Shown: positions 15,468-24,922, counted from the first letter of the stretch. The stretch: 64,000 nt of DNA from Roseofilum acuticapitatum BLCC-M154 (GCF_030068475.1 NZ_JAQOSP010000052.1:1-64000), one strand, 5' to 3'. A program made the numbers and translations. Notes: generated by a model from the sequence alone, not told the origin.

Positions 15468-16967
15468 TTATGCCGGAATAAACTCAGTCACTAGGGTAAG
15501 CTGAACCAATCCCAGTTTCCAGGTTTGACCCGATGACGAAATTTTTACCCCAGTTCCTGAAAAGAGCAAACCGAGGTCAGGTCTGAAGGTTTCTATGTCT
15601 ATTTTAAGCTGCTCTAAAAACCGATCGGTTTGTACAGTTAACTTAGATTCAGTTTCCCTAGAAGATAGCTCAATGATGGCATCATTCATCAAGCAAAAAT
15701 GACTAGGGGTATAGGGTTGTCCTGTGGCTAAATCAATTTGTAGGTCTTGGTCAATAGATTTGATATTTAACAGAGCAACAAGCCTTAAGGTTCCCGCATC
15801 CCATCCCCATTCCGGTTGTAGGACACAAGCAGGAACTTGACCGAGCAATTGCATCAAGTCATAGGATAAGCTGGTTAATTCCCAGAGCAAATAGGACATC
15901 CATTGGATTAAGGAAACTTGGGGATCGAGGTATAGAGCATCTTGAATTTGGAATTGCAACGGACAAGGAATGGTTTTGGGATGGGCCGTTTTACTCGATA
16001 GGTTCAGAGTATCTAAGACTTGCTCCGTAATCGCGATCGCCTTTAAGGGACTCTCAGCATCAAGCGGATCTAACATTCGCAGGCGATCGAGTGCCGGTAA
16101 CAGAGCAGTAGAGAGCAACATTTGACGATAGGCACTCATGAATAACGGATCGGTGAATCGAATCTCTATTTCCAGATCCCCCTCCTTCTCCTCTTGCACC
16201 CTTTCTTCTGGAATCCACTCCAAACCGAGGGTGACTTGTGCCGTACCAGAGCGCCAATCATTACCCGGTTCGAGGATATCCACCAACACCGGTTCAGTCC
16301 AGAATTGTAAATGGGGAGTCTGGGTATTTAGCTCCTCCTGCCAGGATTGGATCAGATCTCTAGCCGGAACAGGATCGGCGACTGATGGAATCAAAATCTG
16401 AAACTGGCTATCTGGATTGGGAAGAAGGGGAGGAGGTGCAAAAGTCCCTAAATCGATCGCCCATTGAATCGATGGCGCTTGCACCTCTAGAATGGGAACC
16501 GCACGCAAGATCCCCCTCTCTCCAGAACCATCAGCTTCCCATTTTTGTCCTACCACTCCTCCACTCAGTTGCATGAGACCATAGGAACTGGTGACAATCC
16601 TCCAGAGCAGTTGCACGCTCAGGTCTTCAATCAGCCAGTTCGAGTCTTGGGGAGATAAGTCAGCCGGATCGGGCGGTTCAATATCACTGAGACGATCTAA
16701 GACTTCATAGACTTCTTCGGTAACATAGGGCAGTAGATGGTCTGGAGTCCAAGGTAAATGTTCTGGCCAACCGCCTTGAGGCGATCGCAATTGAGCCATA
16801 AGTACCATCAACTGCTCCATCGCCCTTTGAAGGGCTTCCGAACCAGAAGGATATGCCATAGGTCGATGAGCATTCCAAGGCTGAGTTAACCGAATTAAGG
16901 TTTCACTCACCGTGTCTCGATCGAAGTTTTCTCTATTTGTGTAGTCCGACTGCCCCATTTTGGTCAT
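15468..16967 (-). CDS. Cyanobacterial protein with MazG-like N-terminal segment
   Basis: 499 aa. Residues 45-95 (ALQRAMEQLMVLMAQLRSPQGGWPEHLPWTPDHLLPYVTEEVYEVLD) resemble the NTP-pyrophosphohydrolase MazG helix pair, where LRSP.GG.PW and EE.YE are hallmarks. The rest contains two similar halves: SVQLLWRIVTSSYGLMQLSGGVVGQKWEADGSGERGILRAVPIL and WMSYLLWELTSLSYDLMQLLGQVPACVLQPEWGWDAGTLRLVALL, so an internal duplication is likely. Full metal ligands of MazG are not evident. Function not recognised. ATGs at 16967 and 16958 are both possible starts. Confidence 0.65.
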   Translation of the reverse strand: MTKMGQSDYTNRENFDRDTVSETLIRLTQPWNAHRPMAYPSGSEALQRAMEQLMVLMAQLRSPQGGWPEHLPWTPDHLLPYVTEEVYEVLDRLSDIEPPDPADLSPQDSNWLIEDLSVQLLWRIVTSSYGLMQLSGGVVGQKWEADGSGERGILRAVPILEVQAPSIQWAIDLGTFAPPPLLPNPDSQFQILIPSVADPVPARDLIQSWQEELNTQTPHLQFWTEPVLVDILEPGNDWRSGTAQVTLGLEWIPEERVQEEKEGDLEIEIRFTDPLFMSAYRQMLLSTALLPALDRLRMLDPLDAESPLKAIAITEQVLDTLNLSSKTAHPKTIPCPLQFQIQDALYLDPQVSLIQWMSYLLWELTSLSYDLMQLLGQVPACVLQPEWGWDAGTLRLVALLNIKSIDQDLQIDLATGQPYTPSHFCLMNDAIIELSSRETESKLTVQTDRFLEQLKIDIETFRPDLGLLFSGTGVKISSSGQTWKLGLVQLTLVTEFIPA

Positions 16968-16988
16968 TGAAAATTTGGGTCATCCTAT

Positions 16989-17561
16989 TCAAGTCGGACG
17001 TAATCCGATCGCTTCCACCGTTGATGGGCTACAAACCCAGGATTCTCTACTCTCTCTTTCTGTTGGGCTTTCTGTTGGGCTTTCCGGATCGCTCTGTTCA
17101 TCCGCCATGGGGTGAGTTTGCAAATGATTTAAAGTGTCCACAAAATCCCGAATCCCTTGAAATTTGCCATAGACTGAAGCAAAGCGAATATAGGCCACCT
17201 CACTCAAGGGACGCAAATAAACCAAAACCTGTTCGCCAATTTCACTACTGCTCACTTCCCGCTCAGATCTTTGCTGCAAATCGGTTTCGATGCGGTCAAC
17301 CAGTCGCTCCAATGTCGCCAAATCAATGCCTGTTTTTTCACACGATCGCACCACTCCCCTGAGCAGTTTTGAGCGATCGAATGATTCCCGTTGTCCATCC
17401 CGCTTCAAGACCGTAATTGCAACCAATTCAATCCGTTCATAGGTGGTAAAGCGGCGCTTGCAATTCAGGCATTCTCGCCGCCGTCTCACGCTTTGCCCGG
17501 CTTCGGCAGAGCGCGATTCCAAAACCCTACTATCCGTATGCTGGCAAAATGGACATCGCAT
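16989..17561 (-). CDS. nrdR: Ribonucleotide reductase transcriptional repressor NrdR
   Basis: 190 aa. Zinc ribbon C3-x2-C6...C-x2-C ([15 protein letters not shown]), then an ATP-cone ([22 protein letters not shown] through about 140). NrdR binds NrdR boxes upstream of nrd genes and senses ATP/dATP. The C-terminal 40 residues are a low-complexity tail ([18 protein letters not shown]) longer than in typical NrdR of about 150 aa. It lies 76 bp downstream of psbT on the same strand. Confidence 0.93.
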   Translation of the reverse strand: MRCPFCQHTDSRVLESRSAEAGQSVRRRRECLNCKRRFTTYERIELVAITVLKRDGQRESFDRSKLLRGVVRSCEKTGIDLATLERLVDRIETDLQQRSEREVSSSEIGEQVLVYLRPLSEVAYIRFASVYGKFQGIRDFVDTLNHLQTHPMADEQSDPESPTESPTERESRESWVCSPSTVEAIGLRPT

Positions 17562-17637
17562 AATAATATTGAATCGTTAAGCCTCTTCGCGGGATGGACT
17601 GTTCCTAACTTGAGATCAAATCCCTGATGGGAGATGG

Positions 17638-17733
17638 TTATTTACCAATTTTCGGGGGATCGCGAAAGGCGATCGCGAAGAAAATGGTTCCCAAAGCTAA
17701 TGCTAGAACTAATATATAAACCGTGCTTTCCAT
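17638..17733 (-). CDS. psbT: Photosystem II reaction-centre protein PsbT
   Basis: 31 aa: one transmembrane helix ([23 protein letters not shown]) and the FRDPPKIGK tail characteristic of PsbT, a low-molecular-weight subunit at the PSII dimer interface. It follows psbB on the same strand, the conserved cyanobacterial and plastid order, but is separated from it by 149 bp with a strong hairpin. The codon usage is ordinary and it carries GCGATCGC in its coding sequence. Confidence 0.93.
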   Translation of the reverse strand: MESTVYILVLALALGTIFFAIAFRDPPKIGK

Positions 17734-17796
17734 AGTTTAACGTCCCAATTGGGTAATGGATGAATGGCACTTATTTTATCTTACTTTGAAACCAAG

Positions 17797-17832
17797 AAAA
17801 AGTAGGAGTAGACTTACCTACTCCTACTTTTT
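17797..17832. terminator. Perfect 15-bp hairpin between psbB and psbT
   Basis: AAAAAGTAGGAGTAG-ACTTAC-CTACTCCTACTTTTT: symmetrical, with A and T tracts on both flanks, so it is an intrinsic terminator on either strand. It lies 50 bp after the psbB stop codon. It could end most psbB transcripts, protect the psbB 3' end, or attenuate read-through into psbT. Confidence 0.85.
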
Positions 17833-17882
17833 CGATTATGGACTTGGGTAGAAACCCATCCTCAAGGGATTAGCTCAGTCTC

Positions 17883-19409
17883 CTAAGCCCCTTCTTTACG
17901 GGTGGTTGTATCACCGACTTTCGCAAACAAACCGAATTCGACTTGTTCTTCTAGATCCGAATCAATACCCGCAAATACATCTCGGTATAGAGTCCGAGAA
18001 CCATGCCAGATATGACCAAAGAAGAAGAGCAGAGCAAATACGGCATGACCATAGGTAAACCAACCTCTGGTGCTGGTGCGGAATACACCATCAGAACCCA
18101 GGGTGGCGCGATCGAATTCAAACGGTTCACCCAATTGGGCTTTCCGAGCGATTTGCTTCACTTTAGCGGGGTCAGTAATCACTTGACCATTGAGTTCACC
18201 GCCATAAATCGTTGCCGTTACCCCGGTTTGCTCGAAGCTATACCGAGATTCAGCACGACGGAAGGGAATATCAGCGCGAACTACGCCATCTTCATCCGTC
18301 AGGACAACCGGGAAGGTTTCAAAGAAGTTGGGCATCCGGCGCACGCTTAAGATCCGACCTTCTTTATCTTTGAAGACGGGGTGACCTAACCAGTTTTGGG
18401 CAATGCCATCACCATCATTCATGGGCCCAACCCGGAACAAACCGCCTTTAGCTGGAGAATTTCCGACATAATCGTAGAAAGCCAGTTTTTCAGGAATTTT
18501 ATTCCAAGCTTCTGAAGGACTATCTCCATTGGCGATGTTGGCTTGAACTCGGCGTTCAATTTCTTGTTGGAAATATCCCCCATCCCACTGATAGCGAGTG
18601 GGGCCATAGAGTTCGATGGGGGTAGCGGCGCTACCGTACCACATGGTTCCAGCAACTACGAAGGCAGCAAAGAAAACAGCCGCGATACTGCTAGAGAGTA
18701 CGGTTTCGATGTTCCCCATCCGCAGGGCGCGATAGAGGCGCTCTGGGGGACGAACCGTGAGATGGAATAATCCAGCAATGATACCAACCACACCAGCAGC
18801 GATGTGGTGAGCGGCAATTCCCCCTGGGTTAAAGGGGTCGAATCCCGCCGGCCCCCATTCTGGGGCCACCGGCTGGATACTTCCGGTGAGGCCGTAGGGG
18901 TCGGATACCCAAATGCCTGGCCCAAAGAGGCCTGTGACATGGAAAGCTCCGAAGCCAAAGCACAGAAGTCCAGACAGGAACAGGTGAATACCAAACATTT
19001 TGGGCAGGTCTAGGGCAGGTTCACCGGTACGAGCATCGGTGAAGAGTTCCAGATCCCAGTAGACCCAGTGCCAACAAGCGGCTAGGAATAATAGACCCGA
19101 TAGAATGATGTGGGCTGCGGCTACCCCTTCAAAGGACCAGAAGCCAACATTGGATACGGATTCACCTGTAACGCTCCATCCTCCCCAGGAATCGGTGACT
19201 CCTAGACGGGCCATGAAGGGCATGACAAACATGCCTTGCCGCCACATGGGATTGAGGATGGGATCGCTAGGATCATAGATAGCTAACTCATACAAGGTCA
19301 TTGAGCCAGCCCAACCTGCAACCAGGGCAGTGTGCATCAGGTGTACAGCGATTAGACGGCCTGGATCATTCAGGACGACTGTATGTACTCGGTACCAGGG
19401 TAGTCCCAT
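17883..19409 (-). CDS. psbB: Photosystem II chlorophyll-binding protein CP47
   Basis: 508 aa, the canonical length. Begins [37 protein letters not shown] with six transmembrane helices, chlorophyll-ligating histidines in helices, and a large lumenal loop E (about 255-450). It is a core antenna of PSII in the thylakoid. AAAGGAGGAGCG precedes the ATG, a strong ribosome binding site. The gene is divergent from the ferredoxin gene, with about 330 bp between the two starts. Confidence 0.98.
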   Translation of the reverse strand: MGLPWYRVHTVVLNDPGRLIAVHLMHTALVAGWAGSMTLYELAIYDPSDPILNPMWRQGMFVMPFMARLGVTDSWGGWSVTGESVSNVGFWSFEGVAAAHIILSGLLFLAACWHWVYWDLELFTDARTGEPALDLPKMFGIHLFLSGLLCFGFGAFHVTGLFGPGIWVSDPYGLTGSIQPVAPEWGPAGFDPFNPGGIAAHHIAAGVVGIIAGLFHLTVRPPERLYRALRMGNIETVLSSSIAAVFFAAFVVAGTMWYGSAATPIELYGPTRYQWDGGYFQQEIERRVQANIANGDSPSEAWNKIPEKLAFYDYVGNSPAKGGLFRVGPMNDGDGIAQNWLGHPVFKDKEGRILSVRRMPNFFETFPVVLTDEDGVVRADIPFRRAESRYSFEQTGVTATIYGGELNGQVITDPAKVKQIARKAQLGEPFEFDRATLGSDGVFRTSTRGWFTYGHAVFALLFFFGHIWHGSRTLYRDVFAGIDSDLEEQVEFGLFAKVGDTTTRKEGA

Positions 19410-19735
19410 TGACTACGCTCCTCCTTTTAGGATTTCTAAATCGACGATCAACTCAAGTGGTTTTGCCTTGTTTTTCGTTTTTTCGGTAGACCCTTGAAGC
19501 TAGATCCTGAGTCTACCTTAATATTAAATCAGCGACTCCTATTCAGAGCAGTCAAGACTTCTGGCTAGGAGTGCTGGTTTTTTCATGAGAACGAATATAA
19601 CGAATTGTAACCAGTGATGGAACCGATTGCAAGCTGAAATCGATTACGCTAGTTTCTTGTTGATTTTGGCCATAACTATACCCAAGAGTGCAACATTTCT
19701 TTATAATTCTTAACGAGAAGAAACAAGAGGTGATC

Positions 19736-20032
19736 ATGGCTAATATCCAATTTGTCAATGAGAATAAAGAGGCGATCGCCGCCGATGGAGCTAACTTACG
19801 CTTAGAAGCTCTAGAAAAAGGGATCGATATCTACAAGCTGATCGGTAAAATGACCAATTGTGGTGGAGTGGGTCAATGCGCCACTTGTATTGTCGAGATT
19901 GTTGAGGGCATGGAAAATCTGTCGCCTAAGACTGACTTTGAACAACGAAAACTGAAGAAAAAGCCGGAAACCTACCGTTTAGCCTGTCAAACCTTAGTCA
20001 ATGGCCCCGTCAGCGTAAAAACCAAGCCGTAA
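19736..20032 (+). CDS. 2Fe-2S ferredoxin, PSII-neighbour type
   Basis: 98 aa from [14 protein letters not shown], placed after GAGGTGATC; the frame opens 48 nt earlier without a ribosome site. Cluster ligands are C-x5-C-x2-C ([15 protein letters not shown]) and the distal [10 protein letters not shown], a spacing different from photosynthetic PetF (C-x4-C-x2-C). It is thus an adrenodoxin/Isc-like or specialised ferredoxin. It is divergent from psbB and followed by psbM; the redox partner is unknown. Confidence 0.88.
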   Translation: MANIQFVNENKEAIAADGANLRLEALEKGIDIYKLIGKMTNCGGVGQCATCIVEIVEGMENLSPKTDFEQRKLKKKPETYRLACQTLVNGPVSVKTKP

Positions 20033-20129
20033 CCTATTCTAACAGGGGGTAAATTTGGGCGATCGCCAAAATGGGACGAAAACTCCATCCTTCCAGGACG
20101 GCTTTAAGTTAAACTAAGAAAAACCTAAA

Positions 20130-20251
20130 GTCGCCATAGGGCATTGGGAGACTCTAAACGAACGTGGATCAAGGCTAAGACTACTTCGGTAGCCCTTAGC
20201 TGGGAAGCGTTAAAGAACCCTCGCTTCTTCAGGGCGAGGAAGTATGTCAAT
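20130..20251 (+). mobile_element. Relic of a tnpB 3' end with right-end/omega-RNA-like hairpin
   Basis: The plus strand reads VAIGHWETLNERG, the conserved C-terminal tail of cyanobacterial IS1341-type TnpB, then a stop. It continues to a terminal hairpin CCTCGC-GCGAGG (20219-20239) and AAGTATGTCAAT, the usual right-end motif. There is no upstream tnpB body and no tnpA. A second relic shares about 40 nt at 54064, and a third is at 58521. Confidence 0.7.
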
Positions 20252-20302
20252 CTAGGGAACAATAACTTAACCGACTGTTAGATTAAAAGAGGGCTGTAGT
20301 TT

Positions 20303-20416
20303 ATGCAAGTAAATGATTTAGGATTTGTAGCCAGCATCCTATTCGTTCTGGTTCCGGCTGTGTTTTTGTTGATCCTTTATATTCAAACCGCTAGTCGTGA
20401 GAATAAAGGCACTTGA
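20303..20416 (+). CDS. psbM: Photosystem II reaction-centre protein PsbM
   Basis: 37 aa: MQVNDLGFVASILFVLVPAVFLLILYIQTAS, a single transmembrane helix, and a short RENKGT tail. PsbM lies at the PSII monomer interface next to PsbT and stabilises the dimer. The start is the ATG that follows GAGGGCTGTAGTTT. The gene is monocistronic, with a terminator 32 bp downstream. Confidence 0.93.
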   Translation: MQVNDLGFVASILFVLVPAVFLLILYIQTASRENKGT

Positions 20417-20447
20417 TTGTCCTGACTTTTTATGATTAGATGAACGG

Positions 20448-20482
20448 AAAATGCTGAGACCTTTTTGCTCTCAGCATTTTTT
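20448..20482 (+). terminator. Rho-independent terminator of psbM
   Basis: Stem AAAATGCTGAGA/TCTCAGCATTTT (20448-20459 and 20469-20480) with a 9-nt loop and a trailing T run. It sits just past psbM and also faces the convergent Usp gene, for which its A-tract on the other side can serve as U-tract. Confidence 0.85.
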
Positions 20483-20500
20483 ATGGACTCTCAAGAATCT

Positions 20501-21337
20501 CTAATTACTGGAATTTCTCACCAGTAAGACCGGACAGTTGGCCTTAACCCGCACATAGTCAGACAAAGAAGACCCCAATAAGCGATCGAGATCTGGTAAT
20601 CCTTTAGCAATAGAGGGCCGACGGTCTGGAGAACCCAACACCAATAAATCGGTATTCTTTTCTTCAGCAATCTCGCAAATTTTCTCCCCAGCATTCCCCA
20701 CAGCATGGAGCAGTTCTGTATTCACTCCATAGGCTTTAGCTTTCTGAGCGGCTGCCGTTAAAATTGGGTCTTGATCGGGACTGGGGATTTTCGATTCTGG
20801 ATTCACATGCAGCAGAGTTAGAGAACTACCGGAGGATTCTTGCAGGAGTTGGAGGGCAACCCGGAGACTCTCCTGAGCAGTTTCTGAGGCATCCAGAGCA
20901 ACTAACACCCGATTGATCCGTTTGACATATACATCATCTTTGACCAACAACATGGGACGGGTTGTGGTCTGGAAAACATACTGACTCACGGATTGTTGCA
21001 GGATCGATTGCAGACGACCTAGAGCGCGAGAACCCATAATAATGAGGTCAGAGTTTTCTTCTTCAGCCACATCCAGAACGGTTTGTTTGGGGTCTCCTTG
21101 TTTGAGGCGAGGGTTAATCCGGTCTTCATCGAGTTTTAGGGAGGCCACAGCTTCAGCTAGGATTTTGCCTCCTTCTTCCAAGCGGCTGGCCATCGCACTT
21201 TCGCTAGATTTCTTGGGAACGATATGGAGAACGGTCACCTCAGCTTCCCGTTGAATGGAGGGAATCTCTAGGAGCATGTTCATCATTTGTTCGCATAGGC
21301 CGCGGCCGGCAACGGCAACTAAAATTTTCTTGAACAT
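20501..21337 (-). CDS. Tandem universal stress protein (UspA family)
   Basis: 278 aa from MFKKILVAVAGRG; an upstream TTG adds nine residues. Two Usp domains: residues 1-140, ending IIMGSRALGRLQSILQQSVSQYVFQTTTRPMLLV, and 145-278, ending VLGSPDRRPSIAKGLPDLDRLLGSSLSDYVRVKANCPVLLV. The second has a modified G-2x-G-9x-G ATP loop with an insertion (GSPDRR...); the first has GSRALG...S. Cytoplasmic stress-related nucleotide-binding protein; partners unknown. Confidence 0.88.
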   Translation of the reverse strand: MFKKILVAVAGRGLCEQMMNMLLEIPSIQREAEVTVLHIVPKKSSESAMASRLEEGGKILAEAVASLKLDEDRINPRLKQGDPKQTVLDVAEEENSDLIIMGSRALGRLQSILQQSVSQYVFQTTTRPMLLVKDDVYVKRINRVLVALDASETAQESLRVALQLLQESSGSSLTLLHVNPESKIPSPDQDPILTAAAQKAKAYGVNTELLHAVGNAGEKICEIAEEKNTDLLVLGSPDRRPSIAKGLPDLDRLLGSSLSDYVRVKANCPVLLVRNSSN

Positions 21338-21419
21338 AGGGGTAATTCCACCTGTATTGAGCAAATTTTTCTTATGATTTAAGGATAATCTGAAGTTTGA
21401 ACGTAGAATCTTAAGAAAA

Positions 21420-21899
21420 GTGTCAGAAAAACCGATCCCCTCTTCTGGAATTGTACCGGTTAGTCCTAAAGTATCCGATCCTGGCGATCGCCCCTGGTTT
21501 GAATATCCTCTTTGTGTCTATCCCCATCATACGGATTATGCAGGGGTGGTTTGGCATGGAACCTATCTGCAATGGATGGAGGAGGCGCGGGTGGAGTATT
21601 TCCGCTCTATTGGCCTCGATTTTGCTGAATTGGTGGCCATCGGATGCGATTTACCGGTGGTGGATTTGTCGGTACGCTATCATCAACCCCTTCAATTAGG
21701 GATGAGGGCGATTTTGAAAACTCGTTTGGCGGAAATTACGGGGGTTCGCCAGATTCTCCAATCTCAAATTTGCTCGTTAGATGAACGGGAGCGTTATCTA
21801 ACGGCTCAAGTGACGTTGGTGGCGATCGATCGCCAACGGGGTAAGGTGATGAGAAAGTTGCCACCGATGCTTACGGATGCGCTGATGAAGTTGTCTTAA
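21420..21899 (+). CDS. Hotdog-fold acyl-CoA thioesterase (4HBT/YbgC or DHNA-CoA hydrolase type)
   Basis: 159 aa with a GTG start. YPHHTDYAGVVWHGTYLQWMEEARVEYFRSIG is the 4HBT signature, with the catalytic Asp in HTDYAG. DLSVRYHQPLQLG is the second strand motif. In cyanobacteria this subfamily includes 1,4-dihydroxy-2-naphthoyl-CoA hydrolase of the phylloquinone route; the sequence alone does not separate that from general YbgC-like activity. Divergent from the Usp gene, with an 82-bp gap. Confidence 0.82.
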   Translation: MSEKPIPSSGIVPVSPKVSDPGDRPWFEYPLCVYPHHTDYAGVVWHGTYLQWMEEARVEYFRSIGLDFAELVAIGCDLPVVDLSVRYHQPLQLGMRAILKTRLAEITGVRQILQSQICSLDERERYLTAQVTLVAIDRQRGKVMRKLPPMLTDALMKLS

Positions 21900-21951
21900 T
21901 CTCTGGTGGGAGATGGGGGGATGGGGAGATGGGGGGATAGGGGAACAAATC

Positions 21952-22056
21952 ATATCAAGTCCGGATAAAGGGTGAAGAAGGGGGCCAGATGCCCGCACTC
22001 CTCGAATTCTTTGATATGACTGGAGTGGGAGCATCTTGCTCCCTGGATTTTTAATT
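21952..22056. repeat. MITE-like element copy 1 (partial)
   Basis: Starts with ATATCAAGTCCGG and contains a GCCCGCACTCC block and GGAGTGGGAGCATCTTGCTCCC, the same modules as the fuller copies at 29119, 40141 and 40290. The terminal inverted repeat at the right side is missing; the copy runs into the GTACCTCATAG repeat. Confidence 0.7.
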
Positions 22057-22088
22057 AATGTACCTCATAGTAGAGGAAACTGCTGTAT
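22052..22088. repeat. GTACCTCATAGCAGAGG-family palindromic repeat
   Basis: TTAATTAATGTACCTCATAGTAGAGG followed by AAACTGCTGTA; near-identical to 13864-13911. It sits in the 203-bp tail-to-tail gap between the thioesterase and ictB genes. Confidence 0.75.
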
Positions 22089-22102
22089 CTCTATTCTCCT
22101 GA

Positions 22103-23473
22103 TTACTCATGGGCGATGCTTTGATAGTAACTGGAGATTATGGCCACGGTGAACCACCAGAGGGTATTGACTTGGGGACGATACCAAACGGTGTCTACTG
22201 CACCATGGGCCATCATACCGATCGCGATCGCCAATGCTGCCATGAGCCACCAGCCTTCAGGGGAAGCGATCTGTCGCAGGCGTTGGAGTTGTTTCCATCC
22301 TTGATAAAAGGTGACGGTTAAAAACCAGAGAAACACGCTTAAGCCAATGAGACCGGTTTCTACTGCTGTTTCTAGCAATACAGAATAGGAACTGAGGGCA
22401 GAATATTTCGGTTCCATAAACAGGGGATAGATTTTATTGAAGGCGCTATTTCCTGGGCCAATGCCGATGATGGGATAGGCTTCAACCATCCGTAGAGCGC
22501 CCATCCAAACGTTAATCCGGAAATTATTACTGCTATCACTACGACCGGCAAAAATAGTAGAGACGCGATCGCGCACGGGAGGCACAAATAGCACTGCACC
22601 AGCAAACAAAGCGACCAAAAGCCCGAAGGTTAAGGGAAGAGCAAACTTTTGCCAAAAGGGGGATAACTTAGCACTCCACCAATAGACTGCTAACAGACCA
22701 AAGGCCATCAACGCGACGACAAAACCAATCCATCCCCCTCGGCTATAGGTCAACACTAAGCAGGCAGAATTGACCGTGAAGGTTAGGATCGCCAACATTT
22801 TGGGAAAAAAGCCTTTCCAGATCCAAATCGCTGCCAAACCCCAAATTGCTGCCGGTAAGAGATAGCCAGCTAGGAGGTTAGGATTACCTAAATAGCTATA
22901 GACGCGGGTGACATCGGCAGAAGCAGAAGAGGGATCAACCCAAGTGGCGAGCGATCGCGCCCCAAAAAAGTATTGGCGAATGCCATAAACCGCCACTGGC
23001 AACGTGGTTAATAAATAAATAGTAATTAAACTAGAGCGAATCCGTTGATTTCGGGCTAGTCGCGCAGTGAAGGCAAAAAAGAGCAGATACAAACTCAGTT
23101 TAATTAACCCCTTGAGGGCCGCCATTTTGACCGGAGATAGAGCGGTGGCTACCAAAGAAATGACAGCAAACAGGAACACCAATCCATGAATGGGAGTAGT
23201 CAGGGGTTGGCGCTCCTGCTTGGGATCGTCGGAGAGGGTGAGTAAGATCCAGAACCCGCCACAGGCTGCTAATAGCACGCCAATTAAACTGGTGGAGACA
23301 AAGGGACTAAAGCCTAGAACCAAGGCCACTAGGGTAGCACCGATCCAGTCTGCATAGGCCATGAGGGCGCTACCGGAGCGCCAATTTCTCAGCGATCCGA
23401 CAATTCGATGCAGTAGAGATCCTTCTAGCCAAGGATCGAGGGCAAAGTTAGATAAAAGTAGAGTTTCCCACAT
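22103..23473 (-). CDS. ictB: IctB-like membrane protein (O-antigen ligase superfamily)
   Basis: 456 aa with about ten transmembrane helices. Motifs of the family are seen: YLGNPNLLAGYLLPAAIWG, LVLTYSRGGWIGFVVALMAFG and RINVWMGALRMVEAYPIIGIGPGNSAFNKIYPLFM (the Wzy_C/ligase loop). Cyanobacterial IctB was once proposed to help inorganic-carbon accumulation, but the fold is that of O-antigen ligases and the biochemical role is unsettled. Plasma membrane. The start codon lies 30 bp from the leuD end on the same strand, so leuD-ictB may be one transcript. Confidence 0.88.
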   Translation of the reverse strand: MWETLLLSNFALDPWLEGSLLHRIVGSLRNWRSGSALMAYADWIGATLVALVLGFSPFVSTSLIGVLLAACGGFWILLTLSDDPKQERQPLTTPIHGLVFLFAVISLVATALSPVKMAALKGLIKLSLYLLFFAFTARLARNQRIRSSLITIYLLTTLPVAVYGIRQYFFGARSLATWVDPSSASADVTRVYSYLGNPNLLAGYLLPAAIWGLAAIWIWKGFFPKMLAILTFTVNSACLVLTYSRGGWIGFVVALMAFGLLAVYWWSAKLSPFWQKFALPLTFGLLVALFAGAVLFVPPVRDRVSTIFAGRSDSSNNFRINVWMGALRMVEAYPIIGIGPGNSAFNKIYPLFMEPKYSALSSYSVLLETAVETGLIGLSVFLWFLTVTFYQGWKQLQRLRQIASPEGWWLMAALAIAIGMMAHGAVDTVWYRPQVNTLWWFTVAIISSYYQSIAHE

Positions 23474-23503
23474 GGTGATATTTAGGGAATAGGGAATAGC
23501 GCT

Positions 23504-24091
23504 CTAAAACTGAAGATAGGGCAATTGGGCGGCGGTGGCGCGAATGGAGTCTACCCCTTGCAGGAGTTGGCCGCAACTGTCCCATGTGCCAGAGGTAAAC
23601 ATCTGTTGCGCTCCCGATCCCAGATGGATTTCGTTGGTGTTGCCATCCCACTGTACGGTTAGGGTATTGAGATCTAGGGTAAGCTCGATTTGGGGATTAG
23701 CGGCGATCGCCCTTTGCAGGGTTTTGATCGTCTCCCTTGAAGCGGTGACACAAGGCAGTCCAATCGCAATCCCATTCCCGAAGAAAATTTCGGCAAAGCT
23801 TTCGCCAATAATGGCTTGGATTCCCCAACGGGCGATCGCCTGGGGCGCATGTTCGCGACTGGAACCACAGCCAAAATTACCATTGACCACTAAGATCCGT
23901 GCTGCTTGATACTGAGGTTGATCGAAGGGATGTTCTCCCTGCATTTGGGCGCGGTCATCCTGAAAAACCACCTCTCCCAACCCGTCAAAGGTGATACAAC
24001 GGAGAAAACGAGCAGGGATAATGCGATCGGTGTCAATATCATCACCGATCAGGGGAATTCCAGGGCCAGAAATTTGTTGAATTTGACTCAT
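23504..24091 (-). CDS. leuD: 3-isopropylmalate dehydratase small subunit
   Basis: 195 aa, full length. GDDIDTDRIIPARFL (residues 16-30) and GNFGCGSSREHAPQAIARWGIQAIIGESFAEIFFGN are the swivelling-domain motifs of LeuD/aconitase. With LeuC it isomerises 2- to 3-isopropylmalate in leucine synthesis. LeuC is not in this window. Probably first gene of a leuD-ictB unit. Confidence 0.95.
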   Translation of the reverse strand: MSQIQQISGPGIPLIGDDIDTDRIIPARFLRCITFDGLGEVVFQDDRAQMQGEHPFDQPQYQAARILVVNGNFGCGSSREHAPQAIARWGIQAIIGESFAEIFFGNGIAIGLPCVTASRETIKTLQRAIAANPQIELTLDLNTLTVQWDGNTNEIHLGSGAQQMFTSGTWDSCGQLLQGVDSIRATAAQLPYLQF

Positions 24092-24200
24092 AGTCAGGGT
24101 TTAACGGGCACTGCTATAGTATGTTACAACTTTTCGCGCTGTTGGAGTCATGAGTAATGAGTTATGATGCTTCAACTATCACCCAATCTAGTTTATATTC

Positions 24201-24422
24201 ATGAGTCTGCCTAAATCTGAGAACCGAGAACGATTAGAGCGCCTAATTTTTGACGATCAGATCCCTGAAGATTGGGCGAGGGATGTGTGGGATATGAGTC
24301 CCACGTTAGGCGAGACGGCTGCTAAGTTAGTAGACGGGTTTGCAGCCGTGATTGAATGCTGCTCAGAAGAGAAACTCGATAATTTGGTGCGATCGCTCTA
24401 TCGTAGTCAACTAGAAGAATAA
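24201..24422 (+). CDS. Small conserved-looking acidic protein
   Basis: 73 aa, acidic and helical: ENRERLERLIFDDQIPEDWARDVWDMSPTLGETAAKLVDGFAAVIECC, ending LVRSLYRSQLEE. No domain recognised. It lies 21 bp upstream of a membrane protein gene in the same direction, which supports it being expressed. A coding reading is supported by clean spacing rather than by homology. Confidence 0.55.
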   Translation: MSLPKSENRERLERLIFDDQIPEDWARDVWDMSPTLGETAAKLVDGFAAVIECCSEEKLDNLVRSLYRSQLEE

Positions 24423-24443
24423 TTACAATTGCCCTAGCCAACT

Positions 24444-24884
24444 ATGTCACCTCAACAACTCGGATTAATTATCGGCGGTTTAATTCCCGCCCTATTGTAT
24501 GGTTTTGCCGGTATATTCGCCAAAGTCAGCAGCACTGCAGGAATGCCTGTAGGCGCTCATTTGATGTGCATTGGCGTAATGGTGAGCCTAGTTGGAGCCA
24601 TTATGCAGCAAGTTTTACCTGCTCCTTTCCCTTCAACCGGGGCAATGATTTCATCCTCCATGCTTGGCTTACTCTGGGGTTTAGGAACGGGGTTTGTAGC
24701 GCTGGGGTTAATTAAATACCAAGCTCCCCTGTCTAAACTGGTTCCCCTTTACAACATGAATACCTTAATTACGGTGGTGTTGGCTTTAATTATCTTCCTG
24801 GAATGGAAAACGGTTGATCCTCTTAAACTGAGTGTGGGCGCAATTTTAGTAATTGTTGGCGGTTTGCTCGTTTCTAAAGCCTGA
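24444..24884 (+). CDS. EamA/DMT-like small membrane protein
   Basis: 146 aa with four to five hydrophobic helices: IIGGLIPALLYGFAGIFAKVS, VGAHLMCIGVMVSLVGAIM, MLGLLWGLGTGFVALGLIKY, NMNTLITVVLALIIFLEW and GAILVIVGGLLVSKA. This is one EamA half-repeat, so it would work as a dimer, like small multidrug resistance-type exporters. Substrate unknown. Confidence 0.75.
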   Translation: MSPQQLGLIIGGLIPALLYGFAGIFAKVSSTAGMPVGAHLMCIGVMVSLVGAIMQQVLPAPFPSTGAMISSSMLGLLWGLGTGFVALGLIKYQAPLSKLVPLYNMNTLITVVLALIIFLEWKTVDPLKLSVGAILVIVGGLLVSKA

Positions 24885-24922
24885 ATTAATGAACAATGAA
24901 CAATGAACAATTAACAACGAAC

